From Cenococcum geophilum 1.58 (lineage: Eukaryota; Ascomycota; Dothideomycetes; Gloniales; Gloniaceae): a stretch of DNA of 64,000 bases. The position numbers were made by a program, and so were the translations under genes. Within the stretch, counting starts at the first letter, position 1. Each line of letters begins with the position of its first letter. The stretch covers positions 1,927,813 through 1,991,812 of the forward strand of contig KV748197.1 in the NCBI GenBank assembly GCA_001692895.1. The letters are read 5' to 3'. Under the pieces are notes generated by a model. The model made no database searches. It was given only the letters and a program-made list of their open reading frames with translations, and was not told where the DNA came from. Positions 36,101 to 46,079 of this stretch are shown here, piece after piece.

Positions 36101-39100
36101 TTAGCCTTCTAATAAAGGTCCGTAAAGATAGTTAGTTTAAAGTTAAAGTTATCGTTTTTACCGCTATATTTAGATTTGTTGGTATGGAGCTTAGCTAGGT
36201 TAGCTAGCTCCTTACTATAAGTCTTTACTTAAGTAGTTTACAGATCTGTGACTTAAGTAATAGGAGGGTTTTGGTCCGTATTTTGGTTTACGGGGGTATT
36301 ATAGTCCGTAACTTAAGTACTAGGTATACTTTAGCCCGTAAGATTAATTCTAAAATCTCTTTAGCCTATAGGACGAATTTAGTTAAATAGGTTATTAATA
36401 AGACTAGAGATCCTATTAAGTTTAAAAAAGGTAGAGAGTTTGCTAGTTTTAATATAGTTTAAGATCTACTCTTTAGTCTATTCCGTTTAATCCTCTTTAT
36501 ATAGTATATTATATAGAGACCGTATAATAGTAACTCGCCTATCCTTTTTAACCCATATACCTTAGTTGCGTAGGAGGGTTTATAGGTTGCGGGTAGCTAT
36601 AAGGTTATAAGTCTTAAAGATAGCTTCTATAAAGTCCGTAAAGTCTTCCTTATATTATTTCTATAGATCATTATTTAAAAGTTTAAAGTGTCCGTATTTA
36701 AGGATTTTAAAATTAATATAGTTGTTAACGCCGTTTGCAGACATAAGGTTAACTCCCTAACTCTACTTCTTTTAACCTTTATTAATTTGCTTGCTTATAT
36801 CTACTATATTATATAGCGTAGTATATCTATATAAGCTGTAGCGGGTAGTAGTAGCTTGTAGCGGGTGGAGGAGGTCTTATAACGGTCTGTAAGATCGATT
36901 AACGGGTCCGTAATAGTTTAAGAGGTTTTATAATAGTCCGTAAAGGCGATTAATAGGTCTATAATAGTTTATAAGAGGGTAAGGGGTTTTATAAAGGTCT
37001 GTATTTGCGTTTATAAACTTTTAGTAAACCATACTAAGACTTAAATAAGTATATAGAGATAGTAATATGGTCCGTAATCCCTAACTTCCGACCTTCTAGC
37101 AGGTCGTACTAGGATTAAACGGGTGGTCGCTATCGTGTATCGCTTAGGGGGGGGGGTGTTAAGTAATTGCTGATCTATACACGCCCACTAATTAGTATTT
37201 ATATTAACTTAATAATACAATTAAGTTATATCTAGGGGCACGAAATACGTATAGTATTATATACTCTTTTGGATAGTGGTAACTGTCGATTCTATTAAGG
37301 TAGACTACGTGGTCTATATACTGACGCGCCCTCCCCCCTAATTAGTTATAAGCAAGTAGTTGGTGCACTAAACGCGTAAGTACGCGTTTAGTACAACAGG
37401 TGCTATAATTATACATTTATATAGTTTACTACTATTTTCCTACCTAAAATAAGGCTATTCAATAATAAACCTAATTATTCCTATTTAATAGGACCGGAAG
37501 GTACTATATATATAAGAATTTCTAGATATATAAGTAGAATAATATCTAGTTTACTATCTTATACCCTCTACATAACCTATATACTTTAGCTACTAGATTA
37601 ATTATACTTTTTACTAATTAAGAAAAGGTATAAAAATCGGGTTATGCGCTCTTACCTCTATTATAAAGCCCTATTTTATTTAATATTACTACTAGACCTC
37701 TATGGATTAAGTTAGCACAAAAATTATTAAATTTAAGTAGAAAGTCTTTAGTATTAACCCTTAAAACCTGTATAAATACCTTTAATTATTATAAGCTAAA
37801 ATAAAGGTTTAACTAAGTTGCTAAGACAAAAATTTAGTTAATTTAATAAAATTAATACCTTCTTTATATTAACATAGCTATAGGATATCTATAAACTAAT
37901 TTAGCCCTAATATATAGTATATACTTATTGGCAAGCTTAAAGGAAGTAAGAAGACGATTTAATTAAGTCTCTACACTAAATATAATATATAAAAGTTAAA
38001 TTTATAGCTTATAATTATAGCTTAATATACTGTAAGGCTAAAATCTTAAAAATAGATTATGGTAAATATAAATATAGAGTATACTAATATAGATTTAATT
38101 AAGAGAGCTAAGGAGGAAGTAGTAGAGTAAAAGGTATAAATTAAAGCGAAGAGGTTAAAAATAAGCGAAAAAGGTGGTATAGGCTGCAGAAAAGGTAAAT
38201 GTATAAGATTTTAAAATTGTGTAGTAAAATGTTTAGATTTGGTAGTTGTGCGTTGGTTTTAATAAGGGGCACCGATTTTGGTAGGGCGTCTAAGCTTAGG
38301 GGCCGTCCAAGCACCGGGGGTCCGATCTTATAATTAATATTGCTAAGTTTCTAAATATAAAGGCTACCTAATTAGAGAAGCCCATCCTAATAAAAGGCTA
38401 TAGTATCTAAGCTAGTAAGCTAGTTATCCACGTCTTAAAGTTATATATCTCTCTTAATAGATAACACTAATATAGTATCCCCTTTTGCATTTTAGACCTA
38501 GGGTCTTATAATATAATCTTTAGCCAAAAATAGATATCTTATTTTAATATTTAGTTAAATATATAAACTAAAATTGCCCTCCTTTATTAGAGAAATCTAA
38601 ACCAACTATAAACCATTAGCTGTAAAGGCTAACTCTACCTACTAGTACGATATTAGGGACTATAACTTAGCCTTTACCTAAAAAGACGCCCATTAAGAGG
38701 CTAGATAGAACTCTTATATATTAATAAAAATACTCTTTTAAAGCGCTATAGTTAAAGAGGACTCTGCTTATAAAAGTAGGACGAATAGTAATATAGAAGG
38801 CCTTTAAATTATAGAAATCTAACTAATATAAAAAAGAACCTACTAATAGGATATAAGAGATAGCCTTAGGAAGATATAATAGGAGCTAAAAGGAGGAATA
38901 ATATAATTAATACTCTAAAAATCCCTAAGAGTATATAGCCTCCTAGGACTACGCGGACCCCTACTATAAATATTATTATAATTAGCGCTATAGGGTTCTA
39001 CTTTAATATATACTAAAAGGACAATAAGGTCTTTATAGCTAGCTTATATAAATTAACTAAATTCTTAGTTATAAAAAAAAGGCTATTTAAGGAGACCGAT

Positions 39101-42100
39101 AAGCAGCTAGTTAAACGCCTTTTCTCTACTATCTATTTAGAATATAAGGACGTATACTTAAAGGCGGCCTTTAACTAGCTACCCCCCTACTAAACCTATA
39201 ACTATAGGATTTAATTAGAGGCGAATAACTTCTTAAGCTATAGCCCCTTTACTAATAAACTCTAGATAAACTAAGAGCAATAAAATAATATATAATTAAT
39301 AACCTTAATAAAGGATTTATTAAGCTAAGCTAAGCCCCTTTTACTTCCCCTATTCTATTTATTAAAAAGCCTAATAGTGGCTTTTATTTTAATATTAACT
39401 ATTAAAAGTTAAACGCTATTACTTAAAAGGACCAGTATTATATTCTATTAATTAATAAGACTTTTATAAGCCTAAGTTGGGCAAAGATCTTTATAAAGCT
39501 TAATATTTATTATACTTTCTATTAAATCTAGATCGACCTATAGCTAAAAACTTAATATTATTCCGTACCTATTATAGATCCTATAAATTTTTTTATTATT
39601 TAGACTAATAAATGGGCTAGCTATATACTAACAATATATAAATAACGTCCTTTTTAACTACCTTAACGAATTCTATATAGTATATTTAGATAATAAACTT
39701 AAGTACTAAGTTTATATTAAAAAGGGTTTAAAGAGACTACGGAATATAGGCTTATAAGTTAATATTTAAAAAAATGGGAGTTTAGAGTAAAATATATAAA
39801 GTACCTTGGGTTTATTGTTAGTATAAACGGAATTAAAGTTAACCCTAAAAAGGTTAAAGTAAGCTATAACTAGAAGCCCCCTTATATAGTAAAAGAAATT
39901 TAATTATTTTTAACTTTTATAACTTTTACTATTATTTTATCTATAACTATAAAGTTATAGTAAAGCTTCTTATATAACTAACCCGCATTAATACACCTTT
40001 TATCTTTAATAATAATTGTATAAAAGCTTTAAAGAACTAATGGATTTGCTTATCTCCTCCCTAATTCTCTATTACTATAACCTAGACCTTAAATTAATAC
40101 TAAAGACTAACGCTTTTAACGGAGTTATAGCTAGGGCCCTATTATAGCTACACCTAGATAGTAAATAGTACTCTATAGCCTTCTTCTTAAAAATAATAGC
40201 TTTAGTTAAGTATAACTATAAAGTATATAATTAAGAAATATTAGCTATACTCCATTTATTATTTTAGTAGCGTATAAAGTTTAAGGCATACACGGATTAC
40301 AAAGCCCTAGAGTACTTTATAATAATAAAGTAACTTATTAGTTAATAAGCCTATTAGGCTAAAATACTCTCTTAATTCTTTTTTATAATTATATATCATT
40401 CGGGTAAATAAAACTTTAAGGCCAACGCTTTAACCTAAAGGGAGTAAAATATAGAACGTGCCCTCCTTTATCCTAAACAGCTTAACCTATAAATTCTTGA
40501 AAAGATAGACTTTTAGTAAAATAAGCTAGTACTAATAGAGGAAGACTTAAACGAACTAATAGAACTCATTAACCCTATCTTAACGGTAAACCGTATAGCT
40601 AACGCCCTAAAGACCCTCTATATATAAGCTGTAGAAGAGGGTTAGGATTTTAAAATAGAAGGACTACTTCTATACTAGGGGCGGCTTATAGTACTAGACG
40701 TAGACAACTTATAGATGGAGATAATCTGCGAAGCTTATTGCTAAGTCTCTATAGTATACCCTAGTAAGAATAATACTTATAAGATTATTAACAGCTACTA
40801 TTACTAGCGTAAGATATTTATAAATATTAACTAATATATACGGAACTGTAATAACTACTAAAGAGTTACGCCCTTACAAGATAAAACCCTAGGACTATTA
40901 AAACCACTCCCTATACTAGAGTGACCTTAGTAGTATACCTTTATAGACCTTTATAAACTACCTATAAGCTGTAACAGATATAATATAGTTATAGTCCTAG
41001 TTAACCGCTTTAGCAAGCGCCTATTCTCAATCCCCTATTATAAGAATATTAATACTAAGGAGATGGCCTAACTATATATCTATTATATCTACCAAATTTA
41101 TAGACCGCTAGATATTATTATATCTAACCGCGGGCTATAGTTTATATTAGCTTTTTAGGACGAACTTACCTAAATCTTAGGTATTAAGTTAAAGCTTTCT
41201 ATAGCGTACTACCTTTAAATAGATAGTTAAATAGAGATTATAAATTAGTACTTAGACTAGAGACTACGGCCCTTTATTAACTATTTTTAGGATAATTAGT
41301 TTAAACTATTTCCTTTAATAAACTACGCCCAAGCAACCCTACCATATAACTCTATAGAGTTTACCCCCTATTTAGCTAGAAATAGACTACTTATCCTATA
41401 TAAGCTTTAACTAAAAAAGGCTAGAAGAACCCTAGACTATATAAAAGAAACCATCCTATAGCAAGGTTTAATAGTATATTAAGCGCTTAGAGGAAGCCTA
41501 GATAGTAGCTTAAAAGAACTTTAAAAAGGCCAAAAGGTTAATAAAATAGTAAGCAAATAAACACCGCTATAAGTCTAACTTTACCCCTAGTGATATAGTT
41601 TAGGTTATAATAAGGAATTAGAAAACTAAACGGCCTAGCTATAAGCTAGACTACTAAATAGTAGGACTATATAAGGTCCTTAAGAAGATAGGCAACTTAT
41701 ATAAGGTGGGGCTTCTAGAGTTAATTAAGGTTTACCCTATTTTCTCGCTAAATAAGCTATAGAAAGCTATAAATAACCTACTACTTAAATAAAAGAGTAA
41801 ACCTCCCCTACTAATTTAAGTTAATGGCAATAATAAATAGAAAGTTAATAAAATACTAGCCTATAAACTAGTATAAGGAATACTAAAATACTATATTTAA
41901 TAAAAGGGCTATAACTCGGACCTAACCTAGTACCCTACTTAGAACCTTATAAGCTACTCCTAGAAGCTTAAAGAGTTTTATAATTAATACCCTAATATAT
42001 CTAGACTCTTAAAATACCTAGATAAGTAGATAGGATGCTAGTATAATAAAGATAATAAGCTAGTAGAAGAGTATAGAGATAAAAACGCGCTAAGGCTCTA

Positions 42101-42176
42101 ATCTAAGCCAAAAAATAGTCTTATAATATACATTTACCCAAATTCGCGCGTTATATAAGACCTTTAGATATCTAGG

Positions 42177-42199
42177 AACTTTAACCGCCGGTTAAAGTT
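42177..42199. repeat. conserved hairpin motif in Gypsy A 3' region
   Basis: Same perfect inverted repeat as in Gypsy B (AACTTTAACCG, C, CGGTTAAAGTT), about 200 bp before the 3' LTR of Gypsy A and 5' of its polypurine tract. Confidence 0.75.
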
Positions 42200-42624
42200 C
42201 TCTAGTTAGTTGGATTCTCGCTAAGACTTTTAGCGGCAACCCTTTTTAGCCTAATGTTCCACATAATCTACGTTCGCCTTTTATACTTAGTTAGGACGTA
42301 CTTACGTCTTCATTTCCTTTTTATCTTACGTCTTATAAGCCTAAAACTGTCTTGTTCATAACTAAGCCTAAGAGTAGGCTTTTTTTAAAAGGGGGGGTGG
42401 TAATATAATGGCGCTAGGCCCGTTACTTGCCAAATTCTACTATAATACCGCTATATTCTACCTACCCTACGATTAGCTCGCTCACTACTAGCGCCTTGGC
42501 AGTTGTCCCCTATATTTATTTATATTGGTCCTAGCGACCTCTTTTCCTTCTCCTTAACTTAGTATTTTCGTAATACGGCATTTGTTTAAGCTTTGATTTA
42601 AAGGCATTTATTTAAGCTATAATA

Positions 42625-43685
42625 CTATACGCTATTATAGATTATATATATAGACGACTACTATAAAGTATATAAAGCATTAAAGAATAAAAACTAGAAG
42701 TACTTAGTAAAGATATATTATACACTAAGAGAAAGAAGTATATAAATACCAAGTTTATATATAGATAGCAATTAATAGAGATATAAGAGGTAAGAGGTTT
42801 ATACTTTAATTAGGAAGATTCCTTATAGAGGAGTGCTTAAGGGGATAAGAGTAGTAGGAATACCTAGAGAATACTTATCTATAGTATTTTAAAGAAAATA
42901 AGTGTGTGAGGTATTAGCTAAAGGCGGATTAAGTATAATAAGTAAATTAGTTAGGAAAAGGGAAAGCTTATAGAATTAGAGTGGGCTAGTCGTAAACTTT
43001 TAAACCTTTAAAAGAATTTAAAGATAATACCTAAATTTATAAGTTAATTAAAAAGGTTAAAAATTCAAAGCATTAATAGCTAGTAGAGTAATAAAGAACT
43101 ATATCTTACTAAAAATAGTGGAAAAATTAAGACTACTTTATAGATAGAAATGAGATCTATATCTATTAGTTATAATTTTAAGAGATTTAATAGTCTATAG
43201 GGATAATATAATCTATTTAGAAATAGGATTAATTATAATAATTATTAAAGGGAGACTAATTACGATATCTTTCGATATTCTATTATTAAAGAAAAATACA
43301 GTAGTTTTAAAAATACCTTAGATAAAATAATATAACTGGAAAATTAATTAGGTTATAGGATAAGCTGAAATTTGCAATATATAAAGATATAAGATATAAT
43401 AAGCGACTAAGTTAGTGTAGTACTAAGTATAATCAATGTGTAAAGAAACCTAAAAGTATATTAAATATATAATAAACCGATTCTAAAAGTATAAAAGACT
43501 ATAGGGCCTAAAGAGTAAAAGGCTAATAAAGTATATACTATAGGATATAGCGATAGAATTAAAATTAGAAACTAGTTTAAAGTTCTTTCTACTTTATAAA
43601 CTTACTAAATAAAAGTTACTAGTATTAAAAGAGTTTATTTAAGAAAATCTATATATATAAAAAGGATATATTTAACTCAAGATAG
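42625..43685 (+). mobile_element. chromovirus fragment, right part (broken)
   Basis: Continues the piece at 12022-12807. It matches the chromovirus at 46723-54523 from about 49650 to 50715 (end of gag, protease, start of reverse transcriptase) and ends abruptly at a host-like border. The two parts together, without MITEs, equal roughly the same length of reference element, which supports a single old fragment split by Gypsy A. Confidence 0.7.
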
Positions 43686-44169
43686 GTACATTATTAGGAT
43701 TTAAATTACGGTACTAGATCTCCGTTCCTAGGAAACTCTAAGGCTTAGACGTTTCGCTGTTTCGTAAGTCCTGTTGCTTTCTGCCGTCTACTCATGTAAG
43801 TGCTTAAAGAGATGGCGTCGCGGTTGCGACTAAGTGCGGGATAATATGAAGCAATGCGATGAGATCCGAGGTAATCTATACCTTTGATTGGATGCCTCAC
43901 TTTACTTTGACTGGCAATGTCTCTTGAATCATTGGTGTCCGAGAATTAGCGTGCATTACAGGGTGGCAAACTCTCCAGTTAAAACCAAGTACGAATATAC
44001 AGTCGCAACCGCGATTAAGCTGCGTTAGTACTTATTAATGCGCATTTGGAAGAAGGCAACCATACATCTGCATAGGTGATTTGTGCGCCTCTTTCTTGCC
44101 TCTTTCCGGCGTGGGTTAGCTCCGACCTACTTTTGGAGCTCATATTTACTAATTCTGGCTCATAATACT
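43686..44169. other. upstream region of the two-TM protein gene
   Basis: Balanced composition, no gene recognised. An open frame continues upstream of ATG 44170 in the same frame to about 44083 without another ATG, so this is likely promoter and 5' UTR. Confidence 0.4.
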
Positions 44170-44905
44170 ATGCTCCATGGCTCGCACCCTGATGGTCACA
44201 ACAGGAAGCACCATGTAGCAGTACGACCAAGTCCGAGCGATGACCCTCAACCCTACGTAGTTGTACCTGGAATTCCTGAGTCTGTCACAATGCGCGTGGT
44301 TATGCAAAAAAGTAGGGGCAGGCAATACCTCTATATTATTAATGTGTTGGATTCGGATACAGGTGAAAACTTGATGGAAAAACTCCGGAAAAGGTTTAAT
44401 GTGTGGCCGTCCTCATCCCGGATCGTGAAAGACAGGCCAATTTCCCTGTGGAAGCCAGTGATAGAAATCGCGACTTTATCTTCTGTAAGCGATCTCATCC
44501 AAATCTCATCCTATTTATCCCAACAATTGATTGATTTAGTTCCATTTACCTGACCTCGAAGCTCAGTGCCTGCCATTGGACACTATCGTATCATCGAGAA
44601 CACCATCCGCCGAATTGACTGCAGCGTTTTACCGTCCTTCACTGCTTAGATTTTCGGGCTCGTTCGCACTGCAGTACCCGAATCTGTTGACTAATTCTAC
44701 ATCCCGACAAGCCCTTTTGCTGGGGCGGGAGGTCAATAAAAGTTTCGTATTTGGCCTCTTTTGCGCCGCCCTAGTGACTTCCGTTTGTGCTGGCGTTCTC
44801 GTTGGCATACTTTGTAAGAGAGCAGACTTGGGTATCGCTTGTGGCGCAGGTTTGGTTGGAGTTATAGCGGTTATAGAAGGTTTACTGCTATGGACGTTTA
44901 AATAA
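44170..44905 (+). CDS. hypothetical protein with two C-terminal membrane segments (two exons)
   Basis: Model: exon 1 44170-44484, intron 44485-44566 (82 nt; GTAAGC donor, CTGAC branch near 44550, CAG acceptor), exon 2 44567-44905. The join is in phase 0 and gives 217 residues, replacing two separate open frames. The start is the first ATG in frame; an earlier exon cannot be excluded. The N-terminal half is soluble and polar with a VVMQKSRGRQYLYIINV strand-rich stretch (about 40-60). Two hydrophobic helices follow at about 165-187 and 193-215, joined by a short CKRAD loop, ending in LLLWTFK. No signal peptide or catalytic motif is seen. The plan, a small soluble domain plus two C-terminal helices, recalls uncharacterised dothideomycete protein families, but I cannot name one. 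The function is unknown; membrane location is inferred. The gene has no RIP decay although retroelements lie on both sides. Confidence 0.6.
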
Positions 44906-45090
44906 TAGACAAATGTCAGCAGACTTTCAATGTTTGCAAATATCGACTTTGACTAGAACAGCATGCTGGAAAGACAGGAATTAAATTAAATCGTGTGCAA
45001 CATAACGCGAAAATTGAGGCTTTCACACGCGCCAGATGAGCTAGTATTTAGGGCAAGTAACAATTGGAAAATATTAGGAGGAAACCGATT
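44906..45090. other. 3' flank of the two-TM gene
   Basis: Balanced composition ending at the AT-rich border near 45080. No gene seen. Confidence 0.4.
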
Positions 45091-45094
45091 ACCA

Positions 45095-45262
45095 GATAAA
45101 CGGCTAGATAACTTTCTAACTTGTCGTCTCCTTTATAACTCTCTAAAAGGGCTATAGAAGGTCTCTAATTTTTTAAGAGCTCTCTAATCCATAGTGTTAA
45201 GGATATCTTCTTTATTAAACTCCTTAATATACTACTCTTAATGTTTTATAATTACACCTTTT
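45095..45262 (-). pseudogene. hAT-type transposase fragment, decayed
   Basis: Minus-strand reading gives IKEFNKEDILNTMD then, after a TAG, RALKKLETFYSPFRELYK. This resembles the segment of hAT transposases with a DW-x-x-L-x-x-I/L-x-x-x-L-x-P-F pattern, and the TAG sits where Trp is usual (TGG to TAG, as RIP would do). Only this segment is recognisable. The rest, to about 45740, is AT-rich without motifs. Confidence 0.35.
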
Positions 45263-45747
45263 AATTTAAGAGTTATTAAGATTATATTATACTATAAGTT
45301 CTACTATATATTTAGTATATTTAAGAGCCAGCGTCGCTGCTAAGAGGCTAATAACGTAAGCAACTAGCAGGCTTATAGAGTTATAATAGTTAGTTAGCTA
45401 TATAGACTGTAGCTAGCTAGTAGCTCGCTACCTTAGAAGTAAGATTTAGTAGTAAGTTAAATCTTTTATTAGAAGTTAAAGATTTTCGGATTTTCGGCTA
45501 AGTTTAGTTTATTAATTATATACTAGGTAATAAGAAACCTATAAAAATCTCTTACTTAGCTATAGTATTACGGAGTAAGTATAAGTGATTATAATATATA
45601 GCGAAATAGATATTATTAAGCTATATATATAAACTATATAATAAAGTTAAAACGTTATATAAGGAAATAAAGTAGGAAAATAGAAAGGTGTATATATTGT
45701 TTACTTAGTTACTAGGTTAATAGGTGCTATATATTACGGGACTGCCG
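45263..45747. other. AT-rich region, nothing recognised
   Basis: RIP-like AT-rich DNA between the hAT remnant and the MITE cluster. It may be more of the same hAT element. Confidence 0.4.
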
Positions 45748-45928
45748 TTTTATACACTACGCCGTGCGCGTAGCTGGCGTTATAGGATTCCTTTTACCTT
45801 AGCAAGCTTAGACGTGATTCCGTTAGTGCGGATTTTTAATCAATCCGCAAGCTAACTAACTATATTTATGCGAAACCACCAAAATCATGTCTAAGCGAGT
45901 TTTGTAGCACTTATAGACGGCGTCAGCC
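45748..45928. mobile_element. possible MITE with imperfect inverted repeats
   Basis: Inverted similarity of TTATACACTACGCCGT with the right-hand ACGGCGTCAGCCTATAA, and of inner AGCTTAGACGTGATTCCG with ATCATGTCTAAGCGAG. The arms are imperfect and the ends are not certain. Confidence 0.3.
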
Positions 45929-45930
45929 TA

Positions 45931-46077
45931 TAAGGGGGTAACATCAATGCCTTAAACGCCCCCCCCTACTAGTATAGAGAGGAAAATAAGCAAGCCCTAA
46001 GTAATATAGCAGGGCTAGGTTATTTTATATACCATACTAGCACTAGGGGCGTCTGAGCAATTCGTGTTACCCCCTTG
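45931..46077. mobile_element. 147-bp MITE with TA target duplication
   Basis: Inverted ends (T/C)AAGGGGGTAACA pair over about 45 bp with mismatches (including ACGCCCC and CTAGTAT blocks). TA lies at 45929-45930 and 46078-46079. The right TA is also the left TA of the next element. Confidence 0.65.
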
Positions 46078-46079
46078 TA

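Larger units (their letters stand above)
26206..37415 (-). mobile_element. Copia F, LTR retrotransposon inside T2 (broken)
   Basis: LTRs of 220 bp (26206-26425 and 37196-37415), target duplication TTTAT (26201-26205 and 37416-37420). The minus strand carries gag with a fungal-type zinc knuckle (CFVCGKEG...RHTQEE) at about 35440-35500. RNase H lies near 27090-27200 on the left (DASFTNN-type motif), with reverse transcriptase sequence between there and Gypsy C. The gag resembles that of the short element at 3308-6071. It is interrupted by Gypsy C; without it the length is about 5.95 kb. Many breaks. Confidence 0.8.
23001..38328 (+). mobile_element. Fot1/pogo-like DNA transposon T2, split by nested insertions
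   Basis: Terminal inverted repeats start AGATCGGACCCC and pair over about 55 bp (left 23001-23055, right about 38272-38328). TA lies on both sides (22999-23000, 38329-38330). The first bases resemble T1 (GCTCGGACCC), so they are related. At 23110-23316, plus-strand reading gives a decayed helix-turn-helix stretch of Fot1/pogo type (an AYNV-x-x-x-x-LS-x-x-L core followed by an LTP-like segment). Later decayed transposase sequence lies at about 25721-26200 and 37421-38200, ending in a Lys-rich tail. Net length without the 2.4-kb element M and Copia F is about 1.7 kb, right for this family. Dead: many stops, mainly of the TGG-to-TAG and CAA/CAG-to-TAA/TAG kind expected from RIP. Confidence 0.6.
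12808..42624 (+). mobile_element. Gypsy A, LTR retrotransposon split by nested insertions (broken)
   Basis: 5' LTR at about 12808-13043 and 3' LTR at about 42398-42624 share the GGCGCT(G/A)GGC start, the TCTACCTACCCTA block and the TTGTTTAAGCTTT end. A run of seven G just before 42398 is the polypurine tract, giving plus orientation. Gag lies at about 21340-22600 and the protease region ends near 22868. After the T2 insertion, pol continues from 38331 with the reverse transcriptase active-site region near 39690 and the integrase core near 40940-41060. Without the insertions it would be about 6.1 kb. Flanking TATAC-like sequence on both sides suggests the target duplication, but the exact ends are uncertain by a few bases. 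Heavily RIP-mutated with dozens of breaks; old. Confidence 0.75.

Noticed and set aside
44083-44169. Upstream extension of the two-TM protein with a hydrophobic FWSSYLLILA stretch
   Set aside because: It has no ATG (begins at GTG), and fungal nuclear genes use ATG; kept as 5' UTR unless an upstream exon is shown.
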